This document shows positions 34,573 to 43,270 of a DNA stretch of 53,069 nucleotides, one piece after another; within the stretch, counting starts at the first letter, position 1, and each line of letters starts with the position of its first letter. The position numbers were made by a program, and so were the translations under genes. The notes beneath the pieces are model-generated. The model was given only the letters and a program-made list of their open reading frames with translations. It had not been told where the DNA came from and searched no databases. The stretch spans positions 50,798 through 103,866 of the forward strand of contig NZ_RCIO01000009.1 of assembly GCF_004000235.1 (NCBI RefSeq), in the 5' to 3' direction. Origin of the DNA: Mesorhizobium sp. Z1-4 (GTDB lineage Bacteria; Pseudomonadota; Alphaproteobacteria; Rhizobiales; Rhizobiaceae).

Positions 34573-36168
34573 TCATGCACTGAGCCTTCGAGCCAGGCGC
34601 TTGATTGCGACACGGTCGGAGTCAACGATGAAGAAGTAGGGTGTCGGATATCCGTCAACCCATGCACCAGAGACACGCCCTTCGCCGATCTCGGAGATGA
34701 TGAGTCCGATCGCGGGATTGAACCGACGCAGCGATAACCCGCTCTCAACATGCAAAGCAGGGACGTCCACCGTTTCCTTGGACAGCACAAGCGGAATGAG
34801 CTGGAGTGCGTCGGCGACGGGATTGGTTTCCATGCAATACGTATCGAAGGTCAGGAACAAATCCTCACAGACTCGTACCCGTGGCAATCGTGCTGAGATT
34901 GCGTGGGAAAGGTCCAGGTAGTCATCCTCCGCAAGGTCCGCCAAAGCCTCTGAAATCTGATCCGTCGACAGGTCTGGGAAGGAAGAGATCAAGGCCTCTT
35001 CGTCCAGTGGTCCGGGCAACCCGTCGATAGATGTTTCGCAGATCCATTTCCCTATAGCCGTGCCCTCAGGGCTCAAGTCGCCAATGGTGTCTTCCGGTGA
35101 TTGCGCATAGTTCTCTTCGTCCTGATCCGCCGGAGGTGGGAGCGGCGCCTGCGCCAACATGTCATCGATACGGCGGACGACTTTCTGGCACAGGGTGCCG
35201 AAGGTCCGTATGTCGGCTGCCACCAACTCGACAGTCTCGCCCAGCTTGGCTTCCTTCGCGTGTTGGGCGAATTTGGCGTCTACGACGCCAAGATTATGTC
35301 CGATCAAATGCCGCTTCTGAATGTTCAAAGATAATGCCGCAAGCTCCTTTGCGTCGAGCTCTGCGAACGGGTCGAACGAGAACTCATCGAAACGTCTGCG
35401 CCCCTTTTCGATGTTCTGAAAATCGTTTCCAACCTGTTTGACGGGCGCTGATCCTGGACCACGATTCTGCGCCAGATGGAGGTATACCACCTTGAGGGAG
35501 GCCTCGAAGGCGGTAAGCACATCTTCGTGGGCATTGCCGAGCAGTCGATAGGCCAACTCTTGCTGCTCGACACCCAATCCTTCCGCAAGATCGACCTGCT
35601 GACCGACCAATTCAGCCTCTCGGGCAAAGTGGAGTGCCAAGTTGGGGGCTCCACAATCCGGGCAAAACAGGGAAATTGCGAAGACGCCGTAGTCCCGCCC
35701 GCAACAATCGCAAACCAATAGCCGCATCAGGTCACGACGCCCAAATCGCGGCCGAGGTTTGCTTTTTCTGGGTGCTGGTTTGTAAGTAAGCGATTTGCTG
35801 CGCCGTGCGACGCCGGCCAGCATTTCGGAAAACGCATCCTGCATATCCTGCAATGCCGCTTGCTCAACAACCTTCACGGCCGCCTTGCGATCGTCCGGAT
35901 GCATGAATTCCTCATCGTCGGCTCTAACACCGCTGTAGGGACAGACGGTACCGGCGGTACCGGGAGTATATTTCATGCGTTCCGCCTTGGCTGGGTCTGC
36001 CGCGAACCCTGCGACGGTATCACCAAGTACGAAGTGGCGGGGATGGGCGTCAGCATTGGGCGAATATCGGTAGACCCGACCGTCGGGTGTCTTGGGAATC
36101 GGGATGCTGAGCTGCATTTTCGTGCGCGTTCCACCGCTGCGCATCTTTTCAAGTCGTTTCAGCTTCAT
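34573..36168 (-). CDS. zinc-ribbon protein of unknown function (531 aa)
   Basis: I do not recognise the family. The N-terminus MQLSIPIPKTPDGRVYRYSPN (after a short basic lead) and CPYSGVRADDEEFMHPDD look conserved. A four-Cys zinc ribbon, CDCCGRDYGVFAISLFCPDC, lies near residue 165. The rest is helical with no enzyme motif. Possible starts are ATG 36168 (chosen, GAGCGAG upstream), 36144 and 36117. It is convergent with the helicase gene and divergent from the 262-residue gene. Its surroundings suggest a sensor or adaptor in a defence cluster, but this is a guess. Confidence 0.7.
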   Translation of the reverse strand: MKLKRLEKMRSGGTRTKMQLSIPIPKTPDGRVYRYSPNADAHPRHFVLGDTVAGFAADPAKAERMKYTPGTAGTVCPYSGVRADDEEFMHPDDRKAAVKVVEQAALQDMQDAFSEMLAGVARRSKSLTYKPAPRKSKPRPRFGRRDLMRLLVCDCCGRDYGVFAISLFCPDCGAPNLALHFAREAELVGQQVDLAEGLGVEQQELAYRLLGNAHEDVLTAFEASLKVVYLHLAQNRGPGSAPVKQVGNDFQNIEKGRRRFDEFSFDPFAELDAKELAALSLNIQKRHLIGHNLGVVDAKFAQHAKEAKLGETVELVAADIRTFGTLCQKVVRRIDDMLAQAPLPPPADQDEENYAQSPEDTIGDLSPEGTAIGKWICETSIDGLPGPLDEEALISSFPDLSTDQISEALADLAEDDYLDLSHAISARLPRVRVCEDLFLTFDTYCMETNPVADALQLIPLVLSKETVDVPALHVESGLSLRRFNPAIGLIISEIGEGRVSGAWVDGYPTPYFFIVDSDRVAIKRLARRLSA

Positions 36169-36394
36169 CTGCTCGCTCTCATACCAACTGGTCTCTGCAG
36201 GGCAGAGCATCCAGGTTCTCCGCGATCAGCCACCGGTGCCGTCAAAACAATGGGCTGGTGGCCGCTTTGTCGCCCCGTCTGACCGTATCACCCAAAGTAC
36301 CCGAAAGCGTATGAACTATTCTTATTTCCGGTCCCGCTGAGTCGGCTGCTCCAGACTACGGTTCGATAATAGATCAAAGAAGGAGAAAAGCAGA

Positions 36395-37183
36395 ATGGAA
36401 GACGGAAGAAAGGCAGTGGAGACGATACTTGAAGAGCACATAAGCTATAATACCGAAAATGGTATCCTTCCCTCCGAGACGACCGCCTGCAGGCGATTGC
36501 TGACGCGAAACACCGAACTGATAGAAGCGTACAACGAGCTCTGGGCAAAGGCGAACCACAGCGAGTTTTACTTGCGGGTGTTTATTGACGGACTGCTCGG
36601 AACAGCCGCATTTTGGAACCCCGCCAAGATGGTTGAGGCTCGACGGATGCGTGCCAAGCTGGAGGATGTGAACCAGAAGATCTCGGGGGTAGCCACGGAA
36701 TTGGCCGAACTGCTACGAGAACGCACAAAGCTCCATGATCATTCTGGCTTCATCAGCGAGACGCACTATCACGTGCTGGAGGTGCTTAGTGAGGCCGCGA
36801 CGAACAATCCCCGCTTCACGTCCTTTGTGCAAGAACCTCTTGAAGCCGTTCGCAGCCAATTCGACCTGAAATACTGGCCTTCCATTTCGGATTTCGTCTC
36901 CGTATTGGGGAGCGACGCCGCGAGGGCGACCGTTTATGCCCATCAGTCGCTGACTGCGGCCGGAACAGCATCCTCCCGCCCGTCTCGCGCTGATTTCTTC
37001 AGGGTGTTGTTTCAATTCATCGATGAAAATCGCGATGACCGGCACCTGCCGACCGAGTTCAGACTCTCTGACGCAACATATGCCTCACTTGCCAATTGTG
37101 CATTGGATCTTGGACCGGACGATCTTGCGAGCGCTGAATACGTGAAGCGCTTGCGTCAAAGAGATCGGGAAGAGGATCGGTGA
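36395..37183 (+). CDS. conserved hypothetical protein (262 aa)
   Basis: An all-helical soluble protein starting MEDGRKAVETILEEH. Sequences of this type (FIDGLLGTAAFWNP, LKYWPSISDFV, LANCALDLGPDD) occur as conserved hypotheticals in proteobacteria; I know no function for them. The ATG has a clear AGGAG six bases upstream. It is divergent from the zinc-ribbon gene over a 226-base AT-richer gap and is followed 130 bases later by the PGA-hydrolase-like gene. Confidence 0.7.
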   Translation: MEDGRKAVETILEEHISYNTENGILPSETTACRRLLTRNTELIEAYNELWAKANHSEFYLRVFIDGLLGTAAFWNPAKMVEARRMRAKLEDVNQKISGVATELAELLRERTKLHDHSGFISETHYHVLEVLSEAATNNPRFTSFVQEPLEAVRSQFDLKYWPSISDFVSVLGSDAARATVYAHQSLTAAGTASSRPSRADFFRVLFQFIDENRDDRHLPTEFRLSDATYASLANCALDLGPDDLASAEYVKRLRQRDREEDR

Positions 37184-37313
37184 TGAGAACGATCTGATCC
37201 GATCGCAAACAAGTATGCGTGGCGTGGAAATCGACAAAGGCGGACCTTTGTCGTTCTGAATGGTATTCCTTTGCCGACAGGATCGAAAGTCACCCCGTTC
37301 GGGAGGAGACAAG

Positions 37314-37892
37314 ATGTCGCGCGAACACGAATACGAAGACTTCGAAGCGCTCCGCCAGAATGAGCAAGAAGACGTGGACTTTAGCGTGACGGCGCGCACC
37401 GTCGCTGAGAGTAAAGTGGCAATCGTCGCGCCGCATGGCGGCGGAATTGAACCTCTCACTGCGGAGCTTGCGGAATCAATCGCAGGAAGCAACCACAATT
37501 ATTACGCGCTCCGAGGCCTTAAGAAACGGGGGAACAAGGTCCTGCATATTACCCCACATCGCTTCGACGAAGAGCGGGCACTGACGCTGATCGGGCCTTG
37601 CGAGAAGGTAGTTACGGTTCATGGCTTAGCGGGGGATAAGAGATCTCTGCAAATCGGTGGACGCGATGAAGCGTTGCGAAACCGTGTTCATCAGGCCCTG
37701 GAAAGCGCGGGCTTTGAGAGCGAAGTCGTCACTGACGGAGCATATGGCGGCATGGAGCCAGGGAATATCTGCAATCGCGGAAGTACGGGCGCTGGTGTGC
37801 AACTCGAAATCCATGCTGGGCTTCGTCAGATGATGAAGGAAGACGTTGCCACTTATGACAGGTTTGTCGATGCGGTTCGGTCAGCGTTGTAG
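37314..37892 (+). CDS. poly-gamma-glutamate hydrolase family protein (192 aa)
   Basis: The segments VAIVAPHGGGIEPLTAELAE, SNHNYYALRGLKK, LHITPHRFDEE, VTVHGL and VQLEIHAGLR match the YmaC/DUF867 zinc peptidase family. Its phage members cleave poly-gamma-glutamate capsules. The His/Glu residues in APHGGG-E and VHG are the expected zinc ligands. No signal peptide is seen, so the substrate may be cytoplasmic or release may need lysis. ATG 37314 has a GGGAGGAG ribosome site; the in-frame start at 37260 has none. Confidence 0.82.
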   Translation: MSREHEYEDFEALRQNEQEDVDFSVTARTVAESKVAIVAPHGGGIEPLTAELAESIAGSNHNYYALRGLKKRGNKVLHITPHRFDEERALTLIGPCEKVVTVHGLAGDKRSLQIGGRDEALRNRVHQALESAGFESEVVTDGAYGGMEPGNICNRGSTGAGVQLEIHAGLRQMMKEDVATYDRFVDAVRSAL

Positions 37893-37931
37893 TAGCCGCC
37901 TTCCGAGTTCCACGCGCGGCTTCGCCTACGG

Positions 37932-39038
37932 CTAGAGTACGCCCCACGCACGGTAACGCCCCCTCCCCGTCATTTCTCGAACTCCGAGTTCGCTGACCAG
38001 GTTCAAAGCCCCTCGCGGCGTAATCCTCGCAGCCTTCGCGACCATGTGCGCCGACACGATCGGCCGCGACATCAGCAGATCAACGGCGACCGGAAGGCTA
38101 CTGGTCGTCCGCCGGCCTGATGCCTTCCGCTCAAGCTGCCGTTTCGCGAGCGTCAGTCGGTCGATATCCTTCATTCCGGCCGCGGCGGCCGCGCTCATTG
38201 CGTCTAGATTGGCAACCAGCCTGGTCGTTCGGTCGCGCGCGCGCCTCCGCTCCCGTGGCATCTCCCGCAGGCCGACTGCATATGCCAGCAAATGAGATCG
38301 AACCTTTCCGCGCGACCGCAAGAAATCCGAAACGAGCACCTGCCCGAGCCAGTGTTGACGCTGCAGGGGTTCGAGATGTTCCCATGCGTCCCAGAGAACA
38401 GCCGCAGCCAGTGTGGCCGGAAGCCGTTCGACCCTCTTGGCCAGCTCGAGCCACTCACCGATCCGCTCGCCTTCATCCCAATCCGGATCGCGGATGAGGA
38501 GTTCCCCGACGCTGAGCTCGGACTCCTGCTTGTTTCGCGCGGAGAGCTCATTGTCATCGACCAGCCATTTCGTGCGGGCGAGGACCTCTTCGATCTCGGC
38601 CAGCTCGGGCGACAGCGCATCGTGATCGACCAAGTCGAGCTCCACCCCCTCCCCTCCCCTGTCGACGGGATCGGCTTCGACGGAGGTCTCTTGCGCGACG
38701 CCAGCGAGCGCCATAATCCCTGACCGCGAAACCGCCCATCCGGGCTCGTTCCGCGAGATCCTTCGTCTGGTCCGTACAATGCGGTGCGCAATGACGAGTT
38801 CATGGCTCGGCGCCCGAATGTCCATCTGTGCGTCGTGGAGAACCAGGTCCTCAATATGGACGAGCTCCCCGCCGACCCACATACTGGAGACGGACTCGAA
38901 GAAATCCGCCCGCTCGGCAAAGCCTGGCCCGACCTCTGATCGGGCGACGCGCTCATCGAGCCGGGCAAGAGCGTCCTCAGCGGCCGCAATCGGCCCCAGG
39001 AGGGTCTCGTGGTTCAATCTTCCGATTTCATAAGTCAT
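37932..39038 (-). CDS. DUF1612/RHE_PE00001 family HTH protein (368 aa)
   Basis: Begins MTYEIGRLNHETLLGPIAAAEDALARLDER, with a conserved segment FESVSSMWVGGELVHIEDLVLHDA and a C-terminal helix-turn-helix (VSAHMVAKAARITPRGALNLV). This is the rhizobial plasmid family named RHE_PE00001 or DUF1612, whose members often sit near repABC. The role is unknown; DNA binding is likely. ATG 39038 matches the family N-terminus; three residues could be added from 39047. It is divergent from the resolvase gene. Confidence 0.85.
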   Translation of the reverse strand: MTYEIGRLNHETLLGPIAAAEDALARLDERVARSEVGPGFAERADFFESVSSMWVGGELVHIEDLVLHDAQMDIRAPSHELVIAHRIVRTRRRISRNEPGWAVSRSGIMALAGVAQETSVEADPVDRGGEGVELDLVDHDALSPELAEIEEVLARTKWLVDDNELSARNKQESELSVGELLIRDPDWDEGERIGEWLELAKRVERLPATLAAAVLWDAWEHLEPLQRQHWLGQVLVSDFLRSRGKVRSHLLAYAVGLREMPRERRRARDRTTRLVANLDAMSAAAAAGMKDIDRLTLAKRQLERKASGRRTTSSLPVAVDLLMSRPIVSAHMVAKAARITPRGALNLVSELGVREMTGRGRYRAWGVL

Positions 39039-39298
39039 TGATAACACGGTGTTTCAATTATTATACGGAAGCTAACATGCTTCTTGCTTCCGTCACACCG
39101 GTAATTCGTTTGCCCTTCTATATATAATGAGCGCTGTGGCCTTCAGGATTGTACAGAGACCAGGCAATCGGCGCTCAGATCGACGAGAGAGCCGCTTTTC
39201 TGGGGTTTTCGGCGCTTCCGGCCATCAAAATGGCCATCAAGAGACGTTTACAAACGATCAGTTATCCGTATCTTCTATGTTTGTAATTCTGGCTCTCA
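39039..39298. promoter_or_regulatory. divergent intergenic region, candidate res site
   Basis: An AT-rich 260-base gap before the resolvase. It holds a 29-bp inverted repeat with 8-bp arms (ACGGAAGC 39065-39072, GCTTCCGT 39086-39093), an 11-bp palindrome near 39043, a tandem GGCCATCAA (39220-39228 and 39232-39240) and a 39-bp inverted repeat (TTACAAAC 39248-39255, GTTTGTAA 39279-39286). Resolvases usually bind such sites next to their gene. Confidence 0.4.
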
Positions 39299-40261
39299 AT
39301 GACCACTCAGGCCCAGCAAATGGCCGTTAGCAAGCAAATTCGGACGTCGCGTCGACCACAGGGACGGCTTATCGGCTATGCACGCGTCTCAACAGACGAG
39401 CAAGCAACACAGGCGCAAGAAATGGAGCTGAGGTCGGCCGGCTGCGATACAATCGTCGAGGAACATGGATCCGGCGCCTCTCGCGCCCGCCCCGCCCTTT
39501 CAAGGCTTGTGCAGGCCATCGGCGCCGGCGACACGCTCGTCGTGGTACGCCTCGATCGCCTGGCGCGTTCTGTCAGCCATCTTCTTGACGTTATCGAGGA
39601 CTTAACGGCAAAGGGCGCGCATTTCCGGTCGCTGAGGGATCCGATCGACACCAGCACGCCCCAGGGCATGTTCTCGCTGCAGGTGCTTGGCGCCGTGGCT
39701 CAGCTCGAGCGGACATTGATTTCCGAACGGACTAAGGCTGGGATTGCAGCGGCAAAAGCCAAGGGACGCCTACCTGGCAATCCGGGGATCCGCGAACGGC
39801 GACCTGAGATGCTCTCGAAGATGACACTGGCCCAGAAGGCTGCCTTTGGTGAACGGCTCCAGGCAACCGCCTCGCAATGGCTTCCGACTGTGAAGCGGAT
39901 GCGGCCGGATCATACGTGGGATGACATTGCCCGGGTTCTCAAACAGCGCGGTTTCGACTGGACGCCGGAAAGGTTGCGGCGGGCGGTCAAATGGATGGTC
40001 TCGGAAGGCATGGCCGATGCATCGCTCTTGCGGAAATCGCCGCCGCGGCCGCCGGAACATCGACTGATGACCCTAGTTGCCGGCATCCATTCGTCCAATC
40101 CGGAGCTCACACTACGCGAAATCGCGAACCAACTCGAGCGATTGCATGAGCGCACGCCGCGCGGCGGAACCAAATGGGCGCCCTCTTCCGTCAAGAACCT
40201 GATCGACCGTGCGAAACGCAGCGGCCTGATCGACGCCGGTGAGACAGAAGTGCCGGGGTGA
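39299..40261 (+). CDS. serine recombinase (resolvase/invertase family), 320 aa
   Basis: The catalytic N-terminal domain has the nucleophile serine in IGYARVSTDEQ, then VVVRLDRLARSVSHLLDVI and QLERTLISERTKAG. The C-terminal 120 residues hold two helix-turn-helix-like segments (WDDIARVLKQRGFDWTP and LREIANQLERLHE), longer than in Tn3 resolvases. It may resolve plasmid multimers beside repABC or belong to a lost transposon. No terminal inverted repeats or transposase are seen near it. The start could also be the ATG at 39320. Confidence 0.88.
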   Translation: MTTQAQQMAVSKQIRTSRRPQGRLIGYARVSTDEQATQAQEMELRSAGCDTIVEEHGSGASRARPALSRLVQAIGAGDTLVVVRLDRLARSVSHLLDVIEDLTAKGAHFRSLRDPIDTSTPQGMFSLQVLGAVAQLERTLISERTKAGIAAAKAKGRLPGNPGIRERRPEMLSKMTLAQKAAFGERLQATASQWLPTVKRMRPDHTWDDIARVLKQRGFDWTPERLRRAVKWMVSEGMADASLLRKSPPRPPEHRLMTLVAGIHSSNPELTLREIANQLERLHERTPRGGTKWAPSSVKNLIDRAKRSGLIDAGETEVPG

Positions 40262-40346
40262 TAGACAGGCGCGAACGCAGTACAAATGGCGCGCCTCGAC
40301 CGTAGGCGAAGCATGGCAAACAAACCGTAAAGCCGGGAGCAAACTC

Positions 40347-40556
40347 ATGGATACGATGGTCATCAACAATCGCGAGGAGTTCGCGCAATGGGCCATCGAG
40401 CGCGCCAACACGATCATCGTTGAGCAAGGTTCTGCGCTTGCCACGGCCGCCCGATCCGGGGACGAAGCGCAGCTCTCCGGCGCGGCCAATACTCTCGGCC
40501 AGACGATTGTTGACACCCTGCTCGATGCCTTCGACTGCCTCGTCGACAGCGACTGA
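40347..40556 (+). CDS. small conserved hypothetical protein (69 aa)
   Basis: An acidic helical protein, MDTMVINNREEFAQWAIERAN at the start and CLVDSD at the end. No family is recognised. The ATG at 40347 has GGGAG seven bases upstream, better than upstream in-frame starts. It lies between the resolvase and repC and is convergent with repC. Confidence 0.6.
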   Translation: MDTMVINNREEFAQWAIERANTIIVEQGSALATAARSGDEAQLSGAANTLGQTIVDTLLDAFDCLVDSD

Positions 40557-40599
40557 CGCACGGGCCTGGCGAGAACCCGCTCTCCTGCCCCGATCCGCG

Positions 40600-41916
40600 T
40601 CATGAATTCCACTTTTTCATTGACTGACGAAGTGCATCAGATACTTCGAAGCCCCTTTCCCGGCTCTCCGGCGTTTGCTGGGCCTGAGAAGACGCCTGGG
40701 CCGCGGCCTTGTCCGCCTCGAGCTTGGCGTTCAACAGAGCCATGATCATTGGCCAGGCCGAGAATTTCCCTTCCCGCGCCTTGTCGGTCAGGCTGCGCAG
40801 ATAGCCGCCGGGACTGTTGATCTGATCTGCCCGCTGATAGATCGCAGCGAGCGTAATCGTCGCGTGCTTATCGCCGAGAACCTCGCATGCCTCGCGCCAG
40901 GCGCTCGGACTGACCCCCAGCATCACGCGGCCGACCTCCGCAGCCGCCAAAAAGTCCCGCCAGTTTCGGATTTCCCCGTCTTTGGCCAGATCGCGCCAGC
41001 CCTTGCACGCATCCAGCACAATACCCAATGGCAATTCCCGCTTCGGCAAGCTCCGCAGGTTGTCGTTTTCCTCGGCGGTGCCGCTCGCTTCATTGTCTTT
41101 TCGAGAGCCTTTTTCAGATTCAGATATGGAGTCTGGGTTTGAATTTTGTATATGGCGCTCAGAATGAGACTCATTGGCGCTCATATTCTCTGATTTCGTG
41201 AATGATTCCAGTGCGTCATGCACTTCCGCCCACAGCAACTCCAGATCCTCGCAGATGGTCTCAAGAACCTGGCGTGGCGCCGTGCGGGGAAGCCTGGTCA
41301 TGATTTCCTGATAGGTTCGCGTCATGAGGCCCCAATCGCCCGGTACGCCCTCCTCGAGGCCGGCGTCAATCATCTTGACGATATCCCGCCGCAGCAGGGT
41401 CAGGCGCTCTCTGACGGCCTTGTAGGCGCGTTTCTCGGCCTGGACGGCCTCTGCGAGCTCCCCGAACTCTTCGGCGCGAGCGACGATCGGCGAGAGATCG
41501 AAGCCATAGGCCTGTTCAACCTGGCCGCCCCTGCCCTTGCGCGCGAACCGTTTGCCGTTCGGACTGTCGCGGCGGATGATCAGCCCACAGTCGACCAGGC
41601 AGGCCAGATGACGTCTAAGCGTCGCCGGCGACATACCGTTGGCCCGAGCCGTCAGTTGCTCGTTGGAGGGCCAAACGATCAGTTCGCCTTCTGCGGTCAG
41701 CTCGTTTTCCGGATGGAACGACAGCAGTGCGTTGAGGATCGCCAAAGCACGATCTGTGGCGCCAAGCGGCTCCTTGGCATCCCGGATCGCGTGGAAGGTC
41801 TTCCACTTTTCGACCCTGGCGCCTTGCGGCATGGATTTCGCGGCGGCTTGGCTTGCCATCAGGCCAAGCGTCATCGGCCGCCGCCCAAAGGGCGTCGTTG
41901 TGATATGCGTCTGCAT
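40600..41916 (-). CDS. repC: replication initiator RepC
   Basis: The replication initiator of repABC plasmids, 438 residues as usual. It begins MQTHITTTPFGRRPMTLGLM and has the typical segments DRALAILNALLSFHP, LIVWPSNEQLTARANGMSP, RRHLACLVDCGLI and YGFDLSPIVAR. The family binds the origin inside its own gene; a clear AT-rich stretch lies at 41090-41215. It is last in the repA-repB-repC order and is separated from repB by a gap that encodes the counter-transcribed RNA. Confidence 0.96.
   Translation of the reverse strand: MQTHITTTPFGRRPMTLGLMASQAAAKSMPQGARVEKWKTFHAIRDAKEPLGATDRALAILNALLSFHPENELTAEGELIVWPSNEQLTARANGMSPATLRRHLACLVDCGLIIRRDSPNGKRFARKGRGGQVEQAYGFDLSPIVARAEEFGELAEAVQAEKRAYKAVRERLTLLRRDIVKMIDAGLEEGVPGDWGLMTRTYQEIMTRLPRTAPRQVLETICEDLELLWAEVHDALESFTKSENMSANESHSERHIQNSNPDSISESEKGSRKDNEASGTAEENDNLRSLPKRELPLGIVLDACKGWRDLAKDGEIRNWRDFLAAAEVGRVMLGVSPSAWREACEVLGDKHATITLAAIYQRADQINSPGGYLRSLTDKAREGKFSAWPMIMALLNAKLEADKAAAQASSQAQQTPESRERGFEVSDALRQSMKKWNS
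41090..41215. other. oriV: probable oriV inside repC
   Basis: A markedly AT-rich stretch in an otherwise GC-rich gene. In studied repABC plasmids the origin lies in such a stretch in the middle of repC. The location is by analogy. Confidence 0.5.
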
Positions 41917-42015
41917 TTTCTTTCACCTATCGCTAGGCAATAGAAAACTGCTCGCCGAAAAGGCGCTCACGACTCAAAAGAGCCTTGACTGTGATTCTCG
42001 GAAGTGCGATTCTTT

Positions 42016-42072
42016 AGCTGCTGAGACTAAAGAAGGGGCTTCCGGAAGCGATTTCGGTGGCCTTTTTCTTTG
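42016..42072 (+). ncRNA. incA: counter-transcribed RNA of the repABC system (incA/ctRNA)
   Basis: In the 191-base repB-repC gap, antisense to the repABC mRNA. It ends in a strong terminator: GGCTTCCGGAA (42037-42047), loop GCGA, TTTCGGTGGCC (42052-42062), with one mismatch, then TTTTTCTTT. A -35-like TTGACT at 41985-41990 suggests a start near 42016-42020. Such RNAs repress repC. The exact 5' end is inferred. Confidence 0.75.
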
Positions 42073-42107
42073 CCAATTTTCCCATGGCCGAAGGTTTCGG
42101 CCGTGAT

Positions 42108-43112
42108 TCAGTCGCCGCCCTCCTCTCTGCTAGATTGAAATTGCCGATAAAGGTCGTCGAGCTGCGCGGAAACGTATCGCGCAAACTCCGGAACAACCTT
42201 GTCTTCGAAAGTGAGCGTCGTTCGCCCGTTGCGGTCCTCTATCTTGGCCGCGCGCTTTCCGGTCGGTGTTCTCCAGATGTTCGAGCTTGCGGCTTTCTTA
42301 CCCGACTTCTTGGGCTCAACCGCGCGCAGAACAGCCTGAAACCTCGCGTCGCTGTTCGCGCCTGCAAGCCTGTCATCGCTAAAGATCGTGTCTGCCTCGA
42401 AGGAATCGCCGGCGTGCTCAAGCCCATCCGCCAGTTTAAGCCAGCGCGCTCGACCAGCCTTCGGCGCTGGTCCGATGCGCTTTACGAGGTGTTCCGGGAC
42501 GCGGCGTGCAACAGCTATGTATCTGCTGACGTCAGCCTTGTCGGAACACAACGCCGAGACAATTGTCGACCGGTCGCAGCCGGAGTCTTCCAGATTCTTG
42601 GCAAAGAACGCCTTCTCAATGAATGAGAGATCTTCGCGATCAAGGTTTTCACGACCTTGTGCGACGATCAGTTCCTGGTCCGTGAGCTTTCGGATTATGG
42701 CCCGAACCGGCCGGTTGAGCATCTTCGCAGCTCTTAGCCTGCGGCGACCATATGCGATCTGGAATCGCCCTTGTCCCACAGGACTTGGCCGAACGAGAAT
42801 TGGGACCTGCTGGCCATTGTCGGATATGGACTGCACGAGCTCGTCAAAGGCCGGATCAACATCAGTCGGGATGCGATCTGCTATAGGCGACTGCTCGATC
42901 GTATCGGGTTCGATTTGAACGACGACATCGCCTTTCTCGAGCTGCTCCTGCAGCCGGGTCGCCAGCTTGGCGCCATCGGTCATCTGTTTCAGGGAAGTTC
43001 CCATCGCCGAAATGGCGCCGGTGCGTACGCGCTCCGACGGCTTCTCACTTTCGCCGCCAGCAGGCTCCGGCTTCTTGAGATAGAGGGAGTTTATTGCGTC
43101 TTTGCGGCTCAT
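42108..43112 (-). CDS. repB: partition protein RepB (ParB family)
   Basis: The centromere-binding protein of repABC, 334 residues. It begins MSRKDAINSLYLKK as usual, followed by the ParB box (DNGQQVPILVRP and FQIAYGRRRLRAAKML) and a helix-turn-helix region. It should bind the three parS palindromes in the repA-repB gap. ATG 43112 is chosen by family N-terminus; in-frame starts at 43136 and 43178 would run into parS copy 1. Confidence 0.95.
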   Translation of the reverse strand: MSRKDAINSLYLKKPEPAGGESEKPSERVRTGAISAMGTSLKQMTDGAKLATRLQEQLEKGDVVVQIEPDTIEQSPIADRIPTDVDPAFDELVQSISDNGQQVPILVRPSPVGQGRFQIAYGRRRLRAAKMLNRPVRAIIRKLTDQELIVAQGRENLDREDLSFIEKAFFAKNLEDSGCDRSTIVSALCSDKADVSRYIAVARRVPEHLVKRIGPAPKAGRARWLKLADGLEHAGDSFEADTIFSDDRLAGANSDARFQAVLRAVEPKKSGKKAASSNIWRTPTGKRAAKIEDRNGRTTLTFEDKVVPEFARYVSAQLDDLYRQFQSSREEGGD

Positions 43113-43157
43113 GACTGCACACCCGAGTTTGGCCATCCGCTTCGGGGCAGGGGGCTT

Positions 43158-43173
43158 GTTGGGAGCTCCCAAC
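43158..43173. promoter_or_regulatory. parS: parS site 1
   Basis: Perfect 16-bp palindrome GTTGGGAGCTCCCAAC, fitting the repABC consensus GTTNNNNGCNNNNAAC; the palindrome extends to 43156-43175. Confidence 0.88.
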
Positions 43174-43215
43174 AACACTGTTTTGGGACAATTGCTCTGT
43201 CTGCACGGCGGATCT

Positions 43216-43231
43216 GTTGCGAGCTCCCAAC
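43216..43231. promoter_or_regulatory. parS: parS site 2
   Basis: GTTGCGAGCTCCCAAC, the same palindrome with one mismatch, 58 bp from site 1. It still fits GTTNNNNGCNNNNAAC. Confidence 0.85.
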
Positions 43232-43270
43232 AGCCACGATAATTGGCTCACGTCGAAGGAAACGTCGCGT

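Noticed and set aside
39127-39330. A 67-codon plus-strand frame in front of the resolvase
   Set aside because: It spans the repeat-rich candidate res region and overlaps the resolvase start; composition and lack of a ribosome site argue against a gene.
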